Source of the DNA: Mesorhizobium sp. B1-1-8
GTDB lineage: Bacteria; Pseudomonadota; Alphaproteobacteria; Rhizobiales; Rhizobiaceae
Direction: 5' to 3'
NCBI RefSeq assembly: GCF_006442795.2
Contig: NZ_CP083956.1
Span: 1,116,001 to 1,180,000 of the forward strand
DNA length: 64,000 nt
The notes under the pieces were generated by a model that saw only the letters and a list, made by a program, of their open reading frames with translations, was not told where the DNA came from and made no database searches. Each line of letters starts with the position of its first letter. Position 1 is the stretch's first letter. Made by a program: the position numbers and the translations under genes. Positions 28,057 to 36,870 of this stretch are shown here, one piece after another.

Positions 28057-28232
28057 TGACGGATCCGAGCTTCAAAATTGGCTGGCGGGAAAAGATACCA
28101 ACGCGTCGGGGTTGGCAACCCTGCGTCACCATTGCCGGTCTCGACGGCAGGGCGACGGTCGGCCGAAAGATCCTGTTCATCCAGATGCTGCCGGCGGCTC
28201 TCGCCATCATCGTGCTGCGGCTGGGCTGGTGA
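28056..28232 (+). CDS. Possible small membrane protein (TTG start), low confidence
   Basis: A 58-codon frame starts with TTG at 28056, after GAAGGA. Its start codon shares one base with the divergent M32 ATG. The end (FIQMLPAALAIIVLRLGW) would form one membrane helix; the rest is basic. No homologue comes to mind. The only support is the ribosome-like site and hydrophobic tail; it may be chance. Confidence 0.22.
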   Translation: MTDPSFKIGWREKIPTRRGWQPCVTIAGLDGRATVGRKILFIQMLPAALAIIVLRLGW

Positions 28233-28239
28233 CAGAAAA

Positions 28240-28272
28240 GACGCCCTCGGGACGTAAGGTCCCTCGGGCGTC
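28240..28272 (-). terminator. Rho-independent terminator of the 28295-28720 gene
   Basis: Read on the minus strand: GACGCCC-GA-GGGAC, short loop, GTCCC-GA-GGGCGTC, then TTTTCTG. The two GA steps face each other as a tandem GA internal loop, known to be stable in RNA. Confidence 0.75.
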
Positions 28273-28294
28273 AGCAAGTCCCTTCCTCTGGGAT

Positions 28295-28720
28295 TCAGCC
28301 GTTCGGATAGTGGCCGCCGTCGGAGCCATCGCCAATCAGGAAGCCGCTGCCGGTATCGACCATCAGCTTTTGGTCGACATTGTCGAGGCGGCGCAACAGG
28401 TCCTTGTACTGCCCAGCAGGAATCCGGCCGCGATCGGAACCGGCGACGCGCTCGGCAGCCTGGCTGATATGCGCGGCGCGCATATGCAGCCGCTGCGCCT
28501 CGGAAGCCGAGATGGTGTTGGCTTCACGCGCGTCGGTGATGCCCCGATCGACGCCCTGGACCTGTTCGACAAGGCTGGTCACGCGCGGTCCGGTCATATT
28601 GGCCGGATCGGTCGCGTCGAGGGCGCCCCGGCGATGACCGGCGGCATAGGCGCCGGCAACCGGGGCGGCGATCAGAACCGCAGCAATGGTTGCAGTCTTG
28701 AGAGATGTTGAAGCGCGCAT
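28295..28720 (-). CDS. Small exported protein of unknown function
   Basis: The 141-residue product has a signal peptide (TATIAAVLIAAPVAGAYA) and a mostly helical mature part (SLVEQVQGVDRGITDAREANTISASEAQRLHMRAAHISQAAERV) ending in a glycine-rich tail DGSDGGHYPNG. ATG at 28720 follows AAGGA; the frame upstream is non-coding in character. Probably periplasmic. Family not recognised. It has its own terminator. Confidence 0.65.
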   Translation of the reverse strand: MRASTSLKTATIAAVLIAAPVAGAYAAGHRRGALDATDPANMTGPRVTSLVEQVQGVDRGITDAREANTISASEAQRLHMRAAHISQAAERVAGSDRGRIPAGQYKDLLRRLDNVDQKLMVDTGSGFLIGDGSDGGHYPNG

Positions 28721-28967
28721 GACGGCGCATCCTTCTGGTGGGGAAGAAAGCGGCCGCGCCGCATCCTTCCGATTTTCGGGCCGTCCGGTTCCGTCGCGTC
28801 GCGATGGGAGGTATCGCCGGCGGTCCCCGGCCCTGCGCGGCAAATTAGGAGCGCCCGATCACCAAGTGTAATTAAAAAAAGATAATGTTTTCAGGCCTTG
28901 CCGCTCGCCTTTTGCGCCCTAGAGTTGAGCCGGCGAACAAATTCGCGCGATTTCGCGTGATGATAAG

Positions 28968-29996
28968 TCAACGTTCGGTGAGCTTCAGTTCAATGCGGCG
29001 GTTCTTGCTGCGCGCCTCATCGGTGTCGGCCGGGTCGAGAGGCTGGAACTCGCCGAAGCCGGCGGCGACCAGCCGGTTGGCCGGCACGCCGTTCTCGATC
29101 AGGAACTTGACCACCGAGGTCGAGCGCGCCGTCGACAATTCCCAATTGTCGCGGTAGCGGCCGGTGCCGGACAGCGGCTTGTTGTCGGTGTGGCCATCGA
29201 CGCGCAGCACCCAGTTGATCTCCGGCGGGATCTCCTTCTGCAGTTCGATGATGGCGTCGGCGAGCTTCTTCATCTCGACCTTGCCGGCATCGTTGATCAC
29301 CTCGGAGCCGGTCGGAAACAACACTTCGGACTGGAAAACGAAACGGTCGCCGACGATGCGGATGTTCTCGCGGTCGGCGAGGATCTCGCGCAGCCGGCCG
29401 AAGAAGTCGGAGCGGTAGCGGTTGAGCTCCTGGACGCGCTGCGCAAGCGCTACGTTCAGGCGGCGGCCGAGATCGGCGATCTTGGTGTTGGAATCGCGAT
29501 CGCGCTGCTCGGACACGTTGAGCGCATCCTCCAGCGCGCCGATCTGCTTGCGCAGCGCCGCGATCTGCTGGTTGAGGATCTCGACCTGGCTCAGCGCCTG
29601 CTGGCTGATCTGGCGCTGGCTGTCGAGCTCGCCGGAAAGCGCGGTGGCGCGCTGGTTGGCCGCGTCGCCGTCGCCGGCGCCCCGCGCCAGCAATTGTTGC
29701 AGCCGGCTTTTTTCCGCTTCGGCCGCCGACAGCGAGGCCTGCAGATTGGCGAGCGAATCTTCCTTGTCCTGCGTGTTCGAGCGTTCCAGCGCCAGCAACT
29801 GGGTCAGTTCGTTGATCTGCGAGTTGAGGCGGTTGAGCACCGTGTCCTTGCCGGAAATCTCGCGGCTGAGCAGGAACTGCGCCAGCACGAAGACGGTGAG
29901 CAGGAACATGATCGCCAAAAGCAGCGTCGACAGCGCGTCGACGAAGCCCGGCCAGTAATCGATGCGCCGATCGGCACGCCGCCTTGCCAGCGCCAC
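28968..29996 (-). CDS. MotB/OmpA-like peptidoglycan-binding protein
   Basis: The 342-residue protein has one N-terminal membrane helix with a MotB-like aspartate (WPGFVDALSTLLLAIMF, Asp20), a long coiled coil (about 50-190, regular Leu/Gln/Ala heptads) and a C-terminal OmpA domain (RVDGHTDNKPLSGTGRYRDNWELSTARS; EARSKNRRIELKL) that binds peptidoglycan. It pairs with the MotA/TolQ-like gene one base upstream. The pair is found in many Rhizobiales chromosomes outside flagellar loci; its role is not settled. Confidence 0.85.
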   Translation of the reverse strand: MALARRRADRRIDYWPGFVDALSTLLLAIMFLLTVFVLAQFLLSREISGKDTVLNRLNSQINELTQLLALERSNTQDKEDSLANLQASLSAAEAEKSRLQQLLARGAGDGDAANQRATALSGELDSQRQISQQALSQVEILNQQIAALRKQIGALEDALNVSEQRDRDSNTKIADLGRRLNVALAQRVQELNRYRSDFFGRLREILADRENIRIVGDRFVFQSEVLFPTGSEVINDAGKVEMKKLADAIIELQKEIPPEINWVLRVDGHTDNKPLSGTGRYRDNWELSTARSTSVVKFLIENGVPANRLVAAGFGEFQPLDPADTDEARSKNRRIELKLTER

Positions 29997-29997
29997 C

Positions 29998-31020
29998 TCA
30001 GTGGACCCCTTGCTTCTTCAAGGCGTCGGCGATCTTCTCGAGTGTGTTGCGCATCGCCTTCTGCTCGTCGGACTGAGCCTCGACCCAGTCGCGCATGATC
30101 TGCTGTTCGGAGCGCATGTTCTTGACCAGGCCGGAAATGCCGTCGGCAAGGTTGGCCATGGCGGTGGCGACGCGCGGGTTGGAGCCGCCGCCATTCTCCT
30201 GCAGGCTGCGCAGCCGCTCCGACAAAAGACGGATTTCCTCGGACGGCTCGGCCGCCCGGGCCTGGTCTGAGACGACGATGTCGGAGGAGAGATCGGTGAC
30301 CGAGGAGAGCCAGTTTTCGAGCTCGGTGTAGAAACGGGTCTGGGCGCGGCCGGCCTGCAGGTCGAGGAAGCCGAGCACCAGCGAGCCGGAAAGACCGAAC
30401 AGCGAGGACGAGAAGGCGGTGCCCATGCCGGCTAGCGGCGCCGACAGACCCTGCTTCAACGCATCGAGCACCGCGGCGGCGTCGCCGGTGCCGGGATCGA
30501 GCGCCTCGATGGTCTCGCGGATCGAGGCGATGGTGTTGAGCAGGCCCCAGAAGGTGCCGAGCAAGCCGAGGAAGACCAGCAGCCCGACCAGATAGCGCGA
30601 GGTGTCGCGGCTTTCGTCGAGCCGGGTGGCGATGGAATCGAGCATTGTGCGCATCGAAGAGGTCGAGAACGCCATGGTCGAGGAGCGGCCGATCATCGCC
30701 TTCATCGGCGCCAGCAGCACCGGCTCGGTGGTTTCGGAGCCGGCGCGGAAGGAGTTGACCCAGCGCACCTCGCGGAACAGCCGTCCGACCTGGGTGAAGG
30801 CGAGCAGAATGCCGACCACGAGCACGCCGATGATCAGCCCGTTGAGGCCGGGATTGCTCGAGAAGGCGGTCGAGATCTGGCGGGTCAGGATGGCGGCGAT
30901 GAACGCGACGATGATCAGGAAGATCACCATGGTGAGCAGGAAGACCTGCGGGCTCGACAGCTTGTGCGGATCGTAGACCAGGACGTCCGATCGCCTGCCG
31001 AAGGATCTGAGAAAAGCCAT
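29998..31020 (-). CDS. MotA/TolQ/ExbB-like channel protein
   Basis: The 340-residue protein has two N-terminal helices (about 27-47 and 61-79) and the conserved pair around 140-215 (LVGLLVFLGLLGTFWGLLNTI; PLAGMGTAFSSSLFGLSGSLVLGFLDL), matching the MotA/TolQ/ExbB channel domain. With the MotB-like partner it would form a proton-driven complex acting on the cell wall. It is not the flagellar MotA, which has a different cytoplasmic loop, and no flagellar genes are near. Confidence 0.85.
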   Translation of the reverse strand: MAFLRSFGRRSDVLVYDPHKLSSPQVFLLTMVIFLIIVAFIAAILTRQISTAFSSNPGLNGLIIGVLVVGILLAFTQVGRLFREVRWVNSFRAGSETTEPVLLAPMKAMIGRSSTMAFSTSSMRTMLDSIATRLDESRDTSRYLVGLLVFLGLLGTFWGLLNTIASIRETIEALDPGTGDAAAVLDALKQGLSAPLAGMGTAFSSSLFGLSGSLVLGFLDLQAGRAQTRFYTELENWLSSVTDLSSDIVVSDQARAAEPSEEIRLLSERLRSLQENGGGSNPRVATAMANLADGISGLVKNMRSEQQIMRDWVEAQSDEQKAMRNTLEKIADALKKQGVH

Positions 31021-31124
31021 CCGTGCCCCGTTTCCGATGCCACCGCCGCAAATTTTGTCGCGACTCTAAACGGAATTGTGACCAAAATGAATGGCGCTTG
31101 GCAATATCGCCGGCGCCTCCTTGC

Positions 31125-31200
31125 TTTGACGCAATTCCGAACGGAGGGCTACGGCGAAGGCGCCGAGCCTAACCGCTTCACGCTTTTCCTGAACTGTTCC
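31125..31200. repeat. GCAATTCC palindromic repeat, longer variant
   Basis: GACGCAATTCCGAACGGA through CGCTTTTCCTGAACTGTTCC; same family as 44225-44276 with about 20 extra central bases. Ends 6 bp before the hemolysin-like stop at 31206. Confidence 0.6.
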
Positions 31201-31205
31201 AGCCT

Positions 31206-31892
31206 TCAGAACCGGTTGATGACCAGGCAATCGACCATAGCGGCCAGATGCAGGCCGGCGCCGGTGACGACGAAACCGTGCCAGACGGCATTGTGGAAGC
31301 GCAGGCCTTTCCAGGCGAAGAAGATGACGCCGCAGGAATAGACGATGCCGCCGGCGATGATGAGCACGACCGAGGTCGTCGGCAACGTCTCGACCAGCGG
31401 TCCGGCGAGCACGACGCCGCTCCAGCCGATGGCGAGGTAGAAGACGACCGCCAGCCGGTCGTAGCGGCCTGGCACGAACATCTTGATCGCGATGCCCATG
31501 GCGGCCGCGGTCCACACCACGACGATCATCGGCGAGGCCAGCGGCGAAGTGTGGAGCTGGGCCAGGAAGGGGGTGTAGGTGGCAGCGATCAGCAGGTAGA
31601 TCGCGGCATGATCGAAGCGGCGCAGGATCCATTTCGCCGGCCACGATATCGGCCACAGATTATAGGCCAGCGACACCGACAGCACGGTGAGCAGCGACAC
31701 CACGTAAAAGACCGCGGCGACATATTCGCCGGGACCGGAATGGAAAGCCGCCAGCGCCAGGAAGGCGGAGCCGGCGGCGATCGCCAGCACGATGCCCACC
31801 GCATGCACGATGCCATCGGCGATCATCTCGGCGCGCGAGTAGTGCCAACGCCCTATGAAGGGGATTTCGAACTCTTGCCGGGCGGTGTTCAT
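31206..31892 (-). CDS. Hemolysin III / PAQR-family membrane protein
   Basis: The 228-residue protein has seven helices and the PAQR metal-site motifs: ADGIVHAVG near residue 25, RRFDHAAIYLLIAATYTPF near 95, and FHNAVWHGFVVTGAGLHL near the end. Known as hemolysin III or YqfA; in bacteria it is linked to membrane-lipid state rather than haemolysis. It is monocistronic. Confidence 0.92.
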   Translation of the reverse strand: MNTARQEFEIPFIGRWHYSRAEMIADGIVHAVGIVLAIAAGSAFLALAAFHSGPGEYVAAVFYVVSLLTVLSVSLAYNLWPISWPAKWILRRFDHAAIYLLIAATYTPFLAQLHTSPLASPMIVVVWTAAAMGIAIKMFVPGRYDRLAVVFYLAIGWSGVVLAGPLVETLPTTSVVLIIAGGIVYSCGVIFFAWKGLRFHNAVWHGFVVTGAGLHLAAMVDCLVINRF

Positions 31893-31963
31893 CGACAGAC
31901 CTGCATTGCCTTAATCTGGGCGATTGCGGACCAGTATTTCAAGATTCGGTTGCGGTTTTGCGA

Positions 31964-32066
31964 CTGCGGCGCCGCGCGTCGTTTCGACGCGCAAAGGCCG
32001 CTGCAGCACTTTGAATTTGCGCATGATCCTTTCCAAAAATCGATTCCGATTTTTGGGGTCATGCGC
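31964..32066. repeat. Composite two-hairpin repeat (copy 1)
   Basis: A GC-rich hairpin (CTGCGGCGCCGCGCGTC to GACGCGCAAAGGCCGCTGCAG) is followed by a second with arms GCGCATGA and TCATGCGC around AAAAATCGATTCCGATTTTT. The same two hairpins, in the inverse order and orientation, form the element at 50824-50926. Confidence 0.75.
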
Positions 32067-32110
32067 GAGGGCGCATCAGCGCGACCAAGTCTGTCCACGC
32101 GGTTTGCCCT

Positions 32111-32911
32111 TCAGCGCGGCGGGAGCGGCTTCTTTATGGTCTTCAGCAGCGCACGCTGGATGGTCTCGTTGCCGGCGACGATCCCGCCATTGTCGAGCAT
32201 GTCCTGGCCGCCATCCATGTCGGAGACGAAACCGCCGGCCTCGCGGACCAGGAGAATGCCGGCAGCGATGTCCCAGGCCGACAGGCTGGTCTCCCAGAAA
32301 CCATCCATGCGTCCGGCCGCGACATAGGCAAGGTCGAGGGCAGCCGAGCCGAGGCGGCGAACGCCCGACACCTCGGCCATGACATTGCGCAATTCGATCA
32401 GGAAATTGCCGTGCTGGCCGCGCCCGAGATGAGGGATGCCGCAGCCAATGACGGCATCGGTCAGCTTGATGCGGCCGGCGACCCGCAGGCGACGGTCGTT
32501 CATGAAGGCGCCGCCGCCGCGCTCGGCGGTGTAGAGCTCGTCCATCGCTGGATTGTAGACGACGCCGGCGACGATCTGGCCCTGGCGCTCCAGCGCGATC
32601 GACACCGAAAAGATCGGGATGCCGTGCAGGAAGTTGGTGGTGCCGTCGAGGGGGTCGACGATCCAGCGGTGCTGGCCGTCCTCGCCGTCGACCGTGCCGC
32701 GCTCCTCCATCAGGAAGGCGTAGCCGGGCCGCGCCTTGGACAGTTCGGTGAAGATGATTTCCTCCGCCTTGCGGTCGGCCTGGCTGACATAGTCGCCCGG
32801 ACCTTTCATCGAGACCTGCAGGTTCTGCACTTCGCCGAAATCGCGCGACAGCGAGCGGCCGGCCTTCATCGCGGCCTGGACCATGACATTGAGAAGGGCT
32901 GAGCGTGCCAT
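32111..32911 (-). CDS. suhB: Inositol monophosphatase family protein
   Basis: The 266-residue protein has all metal-site motifs of the family: Glu69/70 region (LMEERGT), Asp86 and Asp89 (WIVDPLDGTTNFLHGIP) and the C-terminal AWDIAAGILLVREAGG. SuhB hydrolyses myo-inositol-1-phosphate and in enterobacteria also takes part in rRNA antitermination. It is downstream of efp on the same strand, separated by a palindromic repeat. Confidence 0.92.
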   Translation of the reverse strand: MARSALLNVMVQAAMKAGRSLSRDFGEVQNLQVSMKGPGDYVSQADRKAEEIIFTELSKARPGYAFLMEERGTVDGEDGQHRWIVDPLDGTTNFLHGIPIFSVSIALERQGQIVAGVVYNPAMDELYTAERGGGAFMNDRRLRVAGRIKLTDAVIGCGIPHLGRGQHGNFLIELRNVMAEVSGVRRLGSAALDLAYVAAGRMDGFWETSLSAWDIAAGILLVREAGGFVSDMDGGQDMLDNGGIVAGNETIQRALLKTIKKPLPPR

Positions 32912-32941
32912 CGTAAATTTTCTTCCTGCCGCTGCTTATCG

Positions 32942-32989
32942 ATGCATGTCGGTGACCCAAAACCGGGGCCACTTTTGGGCGACATGCAT
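32942..32989. repeat. ATGCATGTCG palindromic repeat (copy 1)
   Basis: ATGCATGTCG (32942-32951) pairs with CGACATGCAT (32980-32989) around CCCAAAACCGGGG-type inner bases. It ends on the first base of the efp stop codon. Another copy lies just before tilS at 52263-52308. Confidence 0.75.
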
Positions 32990-33555
32990 CAGTCGGCGCG
33001 GCGCACGTAGGTGATTTCGTTGGTATCGACGATGATGCGCTCGCCGGCGCCGATAAAGGGCGGCACCAGGACGCGGATGCCGTTCTCCAGCACCGCCGGC
33101 TTGTAGGAGGAGGCGGCCGTCTGGCCCTTCACCACCGGGTCGGCCTCGGTGATGGTCAGCGTCACATAATCGGGCAGCGAAATGCCGATCGGCCGCTCCT
33201 CATAGAGCTGGACTGTCACCATCATGCCGTCCTGCAGGAAGGCGGCGCGGTCGCCGACGAAGTCCTTCGCCAGTTCGAGCTGTTCGTAGCTTTCGGTGTC
33301 CATAAACACCAGCGCCTCGCCCTGCTCGTAGAGGAAGGAAAAATCCTTCAGATCAAGCCGGATCTGCTCGACCGTCTCGGCCGAACGGAAGCGTTCGTTG
33401 AGCTTGGTGCCGTTGATCAGGTTCTTCAATTCGACCTGGTTGTAGGCGCCGCCCTTGCCGGGCTTGACGGTGTTGGTCTTGACCGCCACCCACAGGCCGC
33501 CATCATGCTCGATGACGTAGCCGGGACGGATTTCGTTGCCATTGATCTTGGCCAT
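32989..33555 (-). CDS. efp: Elongation factor P
   Basis: The 188-residue protein has the three EF-P beta-barrel domains. The tip loop KPGKGGA carries Lys34, the residue modified by EpmA/EpmB in many proteobacteria, and the C-terminal family signature ([26 protein letters not shown]) is present. It relieves ribosome stalling at proline runs. ATG at 33555 is the conserved [12 protein letters not shown] start. Confidence 0.96.
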   Translation of the reverse strand: MAKINGNEIRPGYVIEHDGGLWVAVKTNTVKPGKGGAYNQVELKNLINGTKLNERFRSAETVEQIRLDLKDFSFLYEQGEALVFMDTESYEQLELAKDFVGDRAAFLQDGMMVTVQLYEERPIGISLPDYVTLTITEADPVVKGQTAASSYKPAVLENGIRVLVPPFIGAGERIIVDTNEITYVRRAD

Positions 33556-33672
33556 GATGAACTGATCCGGAATGAGATTTTTTCGCGCAGACCGCGCTTT
33601 TGCGCCTCCAAGACCACAAATCGACCGGAGAGGCAAGGGAGCGGGACCATGGGTGGCGTGCGGCCAGTCGCG

Positions 33673-34791
33673 TCAGGGCAGGCGGTTCGCCTTCTGCAGC
33701 GCCTGTTTGGTCTGGTCGTCGTCGAGGCCCTGGAGAAAATCGTCCATCTGCGGATCGATCAATCCGGCGCGGCGCGCGACGATGTACCAGGCGCCGGCCA
33801 GAATCAGATCCGGGTCGGTGCCGATGCCGCCCATATAGAGCTTGGCGAGCCGGTTCTGGGCGGCGACATTGCCGCCTTCGGCCGCCCGCTTCATCCAGGC
33901 AAAGCCCGATTTCAGGTCGCGCCCGCCGCCGCGGCCCTCGATCATCCAGGCAGCCAGATCGATCTGCGCGGTGTCGTAGTTCTGCCGCGCGGCCTGCGCC
34001 AGCAGAATGCGGGCCTGGGCGTCGTCGTGCGGCTTGCCGCCGGCGCCGTTGGCATAGAGCTGCGCCATCGCATACTGCGCGTCGGCCAAGCCGGTGGCTG
34101 CCGCGCGCTCGTAATACGCGGCAGCCTTGGCGAGGCCGCCGTCGCCCGGATCCTGCTGGACGAGAAGCTGCGCGAAATTGAACTGCGCCAGCCGGTTGCC
34201 AGCTTCGGCGGCGGCTTGCATCAGCGCATAGGCTGCCTTCTGGTCCTTCTTCACATAGCGGCCGTCGAGCAGCATCAGCGCATACTGGAACTGCGCTTCC
34301 GGCACCCCCTGCTCGGCGGCCAGCGCATACCATTTCGCCGCTTCGGCGGCGTTGAGCGGCACGCCCAGCCCGCGCGACAGGATCTCGGCCACCAGCGTCT
34401 CGGCGGCCGGATCGCCGTTCTTGGCGCGGACCACGGCGAGGTTGTAGGCGGTCTTGTAGAGCCCGCGCTGAAAGGCGCCATAGGCGGCGTCCGCCGGCTT
34501 GGCGCCGAAGCGGTCGGGATTGACGGTGTCGGCGGAAGGCGGGGTCAGCGTCGCCGGCTGCGGCAGCGGCATCTCGATTGGCTTGTCGACATGGGCGCCG
34601 ACATTTGGCGCGCCGACAGCTGGCGCGCCGACATCTGGCGCACCACTCGGCGCGCCGGCGTTTGGCGCGCTCGCATCGGGCCTCGGCTGCGGCACCGGCA
34701 CGGTCTCGGCCGCGACAGCGGCCTGGGCCGCCAAGCCGGCCACAATTAGCAGGGAAAGCACGAGTGCCGGGGGAAGCAGGGGCAAGCGCAC
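33673..34791 (-). CDS. Exported Sel1/TPR-repeat protein
   Basis: The 372-residue product has a signal segment (LVLSLLIVAGLAAQAAVAAE), a Pro/Ala/Gly-rich linker of imperfect GAP-x-x repeats (about 45-75), and at least six Sel1-like repeats (for example AAKWYALAAEQGVPEAQFQYALMLLDGRYV). Sel1 repeats mediate protein binding, often at the envelope. The GTG at 34791 lies one base after the thiE stop, so translation is probably coupled. Confidence 0.8.
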   Translation of the reverse strand: MRLPLLPPALVLSLLIVAGLAAQAAVAAETVPVPQPRPDASAPNAGAPSGAPDVGAPAVGAPNVGAHVDKPIEMPLPQPATLTPPSADTVNPDRFGAKPADAAYGAFQRGLYKTAYNLAVVRAKNGDPAAETLVAEILSRGLGVPLNAAEAAKWYALAAEQGVPEAQFQYALMLLDGRYVKKDQKAAYALMQAAAEAGNRLAQFNFAQLLVQQDPGDGGLAKAAAYYERAAATGLADAQYAMAQLYANGAGGKPHDDAQARILLAQAARQNYDTAQIDLAAWMIEGRGGGRDLKSGFAWMKRAAEGGNVAAQNRLAKLYMGGIGTDPDLILAGAWYIVARRAGLIDPQMDDFLQGLDDDQTKQALQKANRLP

Positions 34792-34792
34792 G

Positions 34793-35440
34793 TCAACTCT
34801 CGAAGCGCGGCGCGGTTTCGTCGAGGAGCGCGTTGGCGGCGGCGACCGCCGCACGCGGATCGAGGCCGTTAGCGAAGACGGCGCTGGAGAGCGCCACGAA
34901 CTCGGCCCCGGTGGCGGCGACCGTTTCGACCGAGCCGAGCTCCGATCCGGCCATGACGATGCAAGGGATCTGGATCATCTGTGCCCACCATTCGCCGAGC
35001 GACAGGTTGCGCGGGTGCGGTTCCGGCTTGTTGTCGTAGCCGAAGCGGCCGAAGAACATGTAGTCGGGCCGCTCCTCGCCAAGCTCCAGCGCGTCGTCAC
35101 GGGTCTTGGCGCCGCCGGTGCCGACCATCATCTTGCCCTGCACGCGCTCGATCGTCTCGGCGAGCTCCTGCCTGCCTGCCTCGACGTGGATGCCGTCGGC
35201 CTGGACGCGGCCGGCAATACGGCTGTCGCCGGTGATGATGACGGCGACGCCGGCACTTTGAGCGACCGGCACGATCTTTTCGGCGAAAGCCTGGAAGGTA
35301 GCGTCGTCCATGCCGTTTTCGGGCAGGATCAGCGAGGCGACGTCGCCGCCTTCGAACGCCGCGCAAATGTGTTCCGCCGACGCAAGCGGCGGCGCAATCA
35401 GCACGATACGGCAGCGGTTGGGCGGCTTTGCGTCGTTCAT
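34793..35440 (-). CDS. thiE: Thiamine phosphate synthase family protein
   Basis: The 215-residue protein follows the ThiE barrel: RIVLIAPP at the start, AGVAVIITGDSRIAGRVQADGIHVEAG (DGIH/V segment), and a C-terminal phosphate-binding AGSELGSVETVAATGAEFVALSSAVF. ThiE joins the pyrimidine and thiazole halves of thiamine. Some family-typical residues differ (GTGGAKTRDDALELGE in place of the classic GxSxH), so a divergent ThiE-like role is possible. No thiamine riboswitch is seen upstream. Confidence 0.75.
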   Translation of the reverse strand: MNDAKPPNRCRIVLIAPPLASAEHICAAFEGGDVASLILPENGMDDATFQAFAEKIVPVAQSAGVAVIITGDSRIAGRVQADGIHVEAGRQELAETIERVQGKMMVGTGGAKTRDDALELGEERPDYMFFGRFGYDNKPEPHPRNLSLGEWWAQMIQIPCIVMAGSELGSVETVAATGAEFVALSSAVFANGLDPRAAVAAANALLDETAPRFES

Positions 35441-35610
35441 TGGTCTTCCGGTCCCGGTTTTCGCCTATGCCGGGCGAAGATGGTTGCATTGCGGCATAGA
35501 GCAAAGCGCCCGGCTTGAACAGGCGGGCGAGGCAGGAGCGTCAGGCGTGGGCCGCCGACTGCGCCCCTTGGCCTGGCACGGCTCACCGTTTCGCGGCAAC
35601 GCCGCACCGC

Positions 35611-36717
35611 TCATCCGTCCGGCAGGCCGAAGACGGCACACGATCTGGCGATTCCGCGCAATTGATGTTCGCCCAGCGGGACCAAGGGCGTTGATATTTC
35701 CGCCGTGACAGCCCCCGAGATCAGCACACTCCGTCCAAGCGGCCGGCACAGGGCTTCGAGCCTGCTGACGAGATTCACGGCCGGGCCGATCGCGGTGAAA
35801 TCCAGCCGGTCGGCTGTGCCGACATTGCCCCACACCATGTCGCCCAGATGCAGCGCCATGCCGAACTGCAGCTCGGGCATGCCCTGTCTGGAACGAACCT
35901 GATTGAGCTGCGCCATTCCCGCCCGCGCCGCGCCGATCGCGCGCAACGCCGCCTCGCAAGCCTCCGAAGCCGAGCGCTCGCCGACAGGAAAGATCGCCAG
36001 CACCCCGTCGCCGATGAATTTCAGCACCTCGCCGCCAAAAGCGTGAACGGCGCCGGCGATGCGGTCGAAGCTAGCGTTGAGCGCCGCCACGACCTGCTCG
36101 GCGTCCGTCTCCTCCGACAGGGCGGTAAAGTCGCGCAAATCGCTGTAGAGCAGGACGGCGCGGATCGTCTCACCAACCTCGCGCCGAGAGCGGCCGGCCA
36201 ACACCTGCGCCGCGCTTCGCTGCCCGAGATAGGCCTGAAGCAGCGCCGACAGCGCCGACCTGGCCGCGAGAGCGGCAAGTGGCGCGGCGGCGAAGCGCGC
36301 CACCTGGTCCAGTGTGTTCGATTCGTGCTCCGCGAGATGACGGGCCGCGACCCAATCCAGTTTTGGAGTCTCCGATTGCGCATCCTCACGCTGAGGCCCA
36401 ACCGTGTAATCGTGCACAACACCGGTTCCCAGTCGCGCCAGCCATTCGCGTCCGAGATCGCCCTCCCCGGCTCCAGGCATCCTGCCGGCGCCAAAACCCA
36501 GAGCTTCCATGACGACGCCTGTCTCGGCCCGCCACAGCCAGGCGCGGCGCGTTATGATCGGATGCGGCGCGGCGAGCGTCAGGGCTCCACCGGCGAGCGG
36601 CAGCCCACCGTCAATCAGCCGCGCGCCGAGCGTAGCCAGAAAATCATCCGGTTGGATGACGCCGCCGGCGCTGTCGACCAGCCAGGCGAGAGTTGAAGAA
36701 AGCCGCATCGACACCAT
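35611..36717 (-). CDS. Class III adenylate/guanylate cyclase
   Basis: A 368-residue protein with a C-terminal cyclase catalytic domain (about 185-360): metal-binding aspartates in LLYSDLRDFTALSE and KFIGDGVLAIFP, and the AIGPAVNLVSRLE segment with transition-state Asn and Arg. The N-terminal 180 residues form a regulatory domain of the kind seen in many rhizobial cyclases. No membrane helix. Rhizobia have many such cyclases; the signal is unknown. ATG at 36717 or 36708. Confidence 0.88.
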   Translation of the reverse strand: MVSMRLSSTLAWLVDSAGGVIQPDDFLATLGARLIDGGLPLAGGALTLAAPHPIITRRAWLWRAETGVVMEALGFGAGRMPGAGEGDLGREWLARLGTGVVHDYTVGPQREDAQSETPKLDWVAARHLAEHESNTLDQVARFAAAPLAALAARSALSALLQAYLGQRSAAQVLAGRSRREVGETIRAVLLYSDLRDFTALSEETDAEQVVAALNASFDRIAGAVHAFGGEVLKFIGDGVLAIFPVGERSASEACEAALRAIGAARAGMAQLNQVRSRQGMPELQFGMALHLGDMVWGNVGTADRLDFTAIGPAVNLVSRLEALCRPLGRSVLISGAVTAEISTPLVPLGEHQLRGIARSCAVFGLPDG

Positions 36718-36870
36718 GATGCTTCGGCGTTCCGTCGCTGTCACCAGCGTGAACTGACCCAAGGAGATTTTTGTTGAACGGAAGGGCGATTTAGCATCGA
36801 ATCGAAAGCGCTGGTCCGGCGCCGCCTGTCGGGCGAGCCATGTTGCCGCACGTCTACTCGGGAGATTTCG

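Noticed and set aside
28968..31020. Zorya-type defence system
   Set aside because: The MotA/MotB-like pair resembles ZorA/ZorB, but no ZorC, ZorD or ZorE gene is beside it and the neighbours are housekeeping genes.
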